Assembly: GCA_904502265.1 (NCBI GenBank)
Contig: CAJGDT010000093.1
Span: 1-6,215 of the forward strand
Reading direction: 5' to 3'
Source of the DNA: an uncultured Barnesiella sp.
Lineage (GTDB): Bacteria; Bacteroidota; Bacteroidia; Bacteroidales; Barnesiellaceae_A
Length of the DNA stretch: 6,215 nt
Below are positions 5,538 through 6,215 of this stretch, in pieces; positions within the stretch are counted from its first letter, which is position 1; each line of letters begins with the position of its first letter. The notes beneath the pieces were generated by a model. It was given only the letters and a program-made list of their open reading frames with translations. It was not told the DNA's origin and ran no database searches. The position numbers and the translations under genes were made by a program.

Positions 5538-6215
5538 TTAGTACTTGTTGATGTGGTGACAGTTGAATGCCTGCTCGTCTATAACGGTATTAGCTGGTAC
5601 TGTAACATCAACAAGTCGTGGGCATTTGTTAAAAGCTCGCCACTTAATCTCTTTTACCGAGCGTGGTATTGTGATTCTTTCAAGCGATGTACACTCTTCA
5701 AATGCTTGCTCGTCAATGAGTTTGATTGTATCGCCTAAATCGATGTTTTTCAGATTAATGCACTCACTAAAAGCTTTTCGGCCAATGACCTCTACCCCAT
5801 TGCATATTGTTACCTCCTCCAAACTCTTGCAGCACCAAAAGGCTATTTCGGCTATTTTCTTCAGTGTACCGGGTATAACAATCGATTGGATGGGTGTGTG
5901 TGCAAAGGCTCGGTATCCTATCTCCTTTACATTGTCGGGAATGGTAATATGTGAAAATCCTGTAGCATTAAAGGTCCACTCTTCTATTTTAGTAACACCT
6001 TTAGGAATAGTAAACGATTTTAATTCCCAGCATAAACAGAAGGCATTTGCACCTATCGATGTTACACTATCGGGTAGTGATAAATCGGTTAAACTGGTAC
6101 ATTGACCAAATGCCGACTGGCCTATCGTTTGCAGTTGATTTCCTACAACTACTTTCAGTAGATTCTTGCATCGGCCAAAGGCATTTGTTCCTATCTCCAA
6201 CACTGAGTCGGGTAA
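5538..6215 (-). CDS. BspA-like leucine-rich repeat protein (LRR_5 type), C-terminal part (5' end outside window)
   Basis: The frame stays open to the right edge, so 225 residues are visible, ending at TAA (5538-5540). A GTG at 6201-6203 lies inside a repeat (LPDSVLEIG) and is not the start. The visible part is made almost entirely of 22-23-residue repeats of the form P-x-x-V-x-x-I-x-x-x-A-F-x-x-C-x-x-L-x-x-V-x-I. This is the Treponema pallidum/BspA type of leucine-rich repeat (LRR_5, PF13306), common in surface or secreted proteins of host-associated Bacteroidales and other anaerobes, where it can mediate binding to host proteins or other cells. The end is abrupt (NCHHINKY), with no secretion-system sorting domain or membrane anchor. 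The signal peptide, if any, would lie outside the window, so location is unknown. It is the same strand as, but separate from, the downstream operon. Confidence 0.9.
   Translation of the reverse strand, partial: LPDSVLEIGTNAFGRCKNLLKVVVGNQLQTIGQSAFGQCTSLTDLSLPDSVTSIGANAFCLCWELKSFTIPKGVTKIEEWTFNATGFSHITIPDNVKEIGYRAFAHTPIQSIVIPGTLKKIAEIAFWCCKSLEEVTICNGVEVIGRKAFSECINLKNIDLGDTIKLIDEQAFEECTSLERITIPRSVKEIKWRAFNKCPRLVDVTVPANTVIDEQAFNCHHINKY
5541..6215 (-). repeat. Array of about ten 22-23-residue LRR_5 repeats in the coding sequence
   Basis: In protein order from the right edge the units are 24, 23, 23, 22, 22, 23, 23, 23 and 23 residues, followed by a shortened 19-residue last unit. The hallmark AF (once TF) recurs in each unit. 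A Cys follows in units 1, 2, 3, 6, 7, 8 and 9, while units 4 and 5 replace the xxCxxL segment with shorter NATGF and AHTPI forms. The DNA repeats are diverged. The best nucleotide match noticed is a 14-base segment at 5566-5579 and 5701-5714 with one mismatch, both encoding part of IDEQAF. Confidence 0.85.

Noticed and set aside
5563..6105. Long plus-strand open frame of 180 codons
   Set aside because: It lies antisense to the LRR gene, whose repeat pattern is unmistakable. The antisense translation has no family features and is a shadow of the repeats.
6201..6203. GTG as the start codon of the LRR gene
   Set aside because: The frame continues upstream as LPDS, completing a repeat unit, so the codon is an internal valine and the gene is cut by the window edge.

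Overview
The window looks like chromosomal DNA from a member of the Bacteroidota, most likely order Bacteroidales. Four things suggest this. The DNA is moderately AT-rich. The minus-strand genes have no recognisable Shine-Dalgarno sequence and instead have A/T-rich leaders. The one clear promoter fits the Bacteroides-type primary sigma pattern (TTTG, 19 bases, TAnnTTTG). The gene content also fits: tsaC-type, ClC with CBS domains and fmt in a row, a BspA-like leucine-rich-repeat protein, and WcaJ-type sugar-phosphate transferases. Genus cannot be fixed by eye.

Layout: (1) bases 1-219, plus strand, hold the last 72 codons of a polyprenyl-phosphate sugar-phosphotransferase whose body lies off the left edge. 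(2) Bases 213-5411, minus strand, form one compact five-gene operon. In transcription order it encodes a threonylcarbamoyl-AMP synthase (TsaC/YrdC), a full-length polyprenyl glycosylphosphotransferase, a ClC-family chloride transporter or channel with two CBS domains, methionyl-tRNA formyltransferase (Fmt), and a small DUF454/YbaN-like membrane protein. The junctions are a 4-base ATGA overlap and gaps of 10, 15 and 9 bases. (3) Bases 5412-5537 are a 126-base intergenic gap carrying the operon promoter. (4) Bases 5538-6215, minus strand, hold the C-terminal part of a BspA-like leucine-rich-repeat protein, open at the right edge.

How the genes fit together: TsaC and Fmt both act on tRNA for translation (t6A37 modification of ANN-decoding tRNAs, and formylation of initiator Met-tRNA). 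They bracket two membrane proteins, one starting lipid-linked glycan synthesis and one moving anions. The operon converges on the left-edge transferase gene, and the two coding regions overlap tail to tail by 7 bases. I recall tsaC-clc-fmt as a recurrent neighbourhood in Bacteroidales, so the glycosylphosphotransferase between tsaC and clc looks like the accessory member.

Most of the window is ordinary core-type sequence. I did not find convincing evidence of a new system. The points most worth a second look are the embedded glycosylphosphotransferase, the presence of two different members of that family within a few kilobases, and the non-canonical ion-pathway motifs of the ClC protein. I saw no tRNA, rRNA, CRISPR array, insertion sequence or strong intrinsic terminator.
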